A stretch of DNA of 64,000 nucleotides from NCBI GenBank assembly GCA_013398175.1, contig VZRZ01004921.1:431912-495911 (forward strand), given 5' to 3'. This stretch comes from Climacteris rufus (lineage: Eukaryota > Chordata > Aves > Passeriformes > Climacteridae). The notes under the pieces are model-generated. The model searched no databases and was not told where the DNA came from. It worked only from the letters and a program-made list of their open reading frames with translations. Below, in pieces: positions 62,890-64,000 of this stretch. The first letter of the stretch is position 1. Every line of letters starts with the position of its first letter. The position numbers and the translations under genes are program-made.

Positions 62890-64000
62890 AAAAAAACCCA
62901 AAACTACTACCAAAAAAAGAAATAAAACCCCAAATCCTAAATACATTGAAACTGAATTGAATTTGTGTATCTGTTCAGTATTTTCTTAATTTAACTCTCC
63001 ATTATCTGATAATCATGTAATTTATCTTTCAACTCTTTTAGTTTTGAAACTCTCTGGATGAAACATTCATTTTTCTTCCCGTGATAGAAATAAGAGTTAG
63101 TAGAAATGCATTCTCTATCAAAAATTACTCACAAATGCAACTTCAGAAAAATTAACTTACTTTTTGACCATACTATACTATATTAGCATTAAAGACATAT
63201 GTCTATATTTCAGGAAAAATAGAGACCATTTAAAAATAAATTATATCTAAATTGAACCCTTCTTGATAGAGCTACTAAATATTATATTATATTATAATTA
63301 TTATATTATATTATATATTTATTATAATTATATTATCATTTTATTATAATTATATTGATTTAATATAATACTTGTATTATAATTATTATAATATATTATT
63401 TTATTATTATATTATATTTTCAGGTGCATTCTGTGTTTAATACATCAGTGTTAATAAACACTGCGAGCCTTTATCTGACTGAAAAGACCCGGCAATCTCA
63501 GATCAGATTTTAAGGGCTTATTACCAAATTAGGATGCAGTTCTGAAAATCCCTGATCTATACTGAACTCCTGATCAAGTCTGTAAGAAGTCCTCATGCAG
63601 TGAACTTTCAACATTAGCTCTATCTGGCATTAGGAATTTCTTTGTGTTCATAAAAAGGACTATAAAATATTTCTGTCTGAGAACACTGAAAATAGACATT
63701 TTTTTGTGTTTTCAGTTTTAGTGTTTTATCTGTTCACTGTGTAACAGAATATGGATGGTAAGATGCTGAAACTTAGCATCTTTGAAAGTCGTATTGTTTT
63801 GTATCTTCCTGTGGACATAGCTCTGAATTTGGATAAAGAATTTGAAAATTTGAGTGTGATCAACAAATATACTACTCGGGTGAAGCATTGGCATGACTAC
63901 AGCCAAGCAATGATAATATTGGTAGCATTAAAAACAAACAAGTAAAGCAACCCACCATGTACGTGGAACCCTAAACACGTCCCAATGATATTGTTAGTAT
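62890..64000. other. CSMD1 intronic DNA with an AT-only repeat patch
   Basis: An A/C tract directly after the CR1 tail, then AT-rich intron with the ATT/TATA patch at 63279-63419. No exon seen. Confidence 0.6.
63279..63419. repeat. AT-only degenerate repeat, (TATTA)n-like
   Basis: About 140 bp almost entirely A and T, built of ATTAT and ATATT units. Confidence 0.92.

Larger units (their letters stand above)
1..64000 (-). other. CSMD1: CSMD1 transcription unit, partial (two exons, three introns)
   Basis: The window lies inside one large minus-strand gene, identified from two exons at 52724-52836 and 42702-42779. CSMD1 is a very large single-pass membrane protein of alternating CUB and Sushi (complement control) domains, expressed in brain and linked to complement regulation and synapse biology. 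Upstream exons (start of CUB 2) should lie beyond 64000 and downstream exons (Sushi 2 onward) before position 1; I did not find either here. Very long introns are typical of this gene. That everything else is intronic is inferred from the two exons. Confidence 0.88.

Noticed and set aside
1..64000. CRISPR arrays, operons, tRNA or rRNA genes
   Set aside because: No spaced direct repeats, cloverleaf or rRNA-like sequence was seen, and the window is vertebrate intron DNA.

Overview
The window is vertebrate nuclear DNA, almost certainly from a bird. It is AT-rich and intron-like, with no bacterial gene organisation. It carries CR1 LINE fragments and many solo endogenous-retrovirus LTRs of types common in birds, especially songbirds. 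The songbird placement is inference from repeat style; the bird placement is firmer.

The only protein-coding gene I can support is CSMD1 (CUB and Sushi multiple domains 1), on the minus strand. Two consecutive exons are present. One is 113 bp (52724-52836) and encodes the C-terminal half of CUB domain 2. The next is 78 bp (42702-42779) and encodes the linker between CUB 2 and Sushi 2. Both have clean splice sites and compatible phases (2, 1, 1). The rest of the window is three CSMD1 introns, the first and last cut by the window edges. A possible alternative terminal exon (strong acceptor and AATAAA signal) lies at about 60765-60918 on the same strand.

Repeats account for most recognisable structure. 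CR1 fragments lie at 375-846 (+), 13050-13260 (+), 21836-23190 (-, with reverse transcriptase remnants) and 62459-62889 (+). ERVK-like solo LTRs with 6-bp target duplications lie at 1039-1353, 5377-5718, 9578-9884 and 22579-22950. The last is nested inside the minus-strand CR1. A different LTR with a probable 6-bp duplication lies at 10040-10697. ERVL-like solo LTRs, mostly with 5-bp duplications, lie at 4088-4575, 15577-16143, 16738-17332, 35776-36919, 49312-50513 and 57167-57625. Two assembly gaps occur at 35305-35610 and 49758-50121. No retroviral gag, pol or env reading frame was recognised.

Microsatellites, A/C-rich tracts and short tandem duplications are scattered through the introns. 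No tRNA, rRNA or CRISPR array was seen. Apart from the two CSMD1 exons, the open reading frames look like chance or repeat-derived frames.
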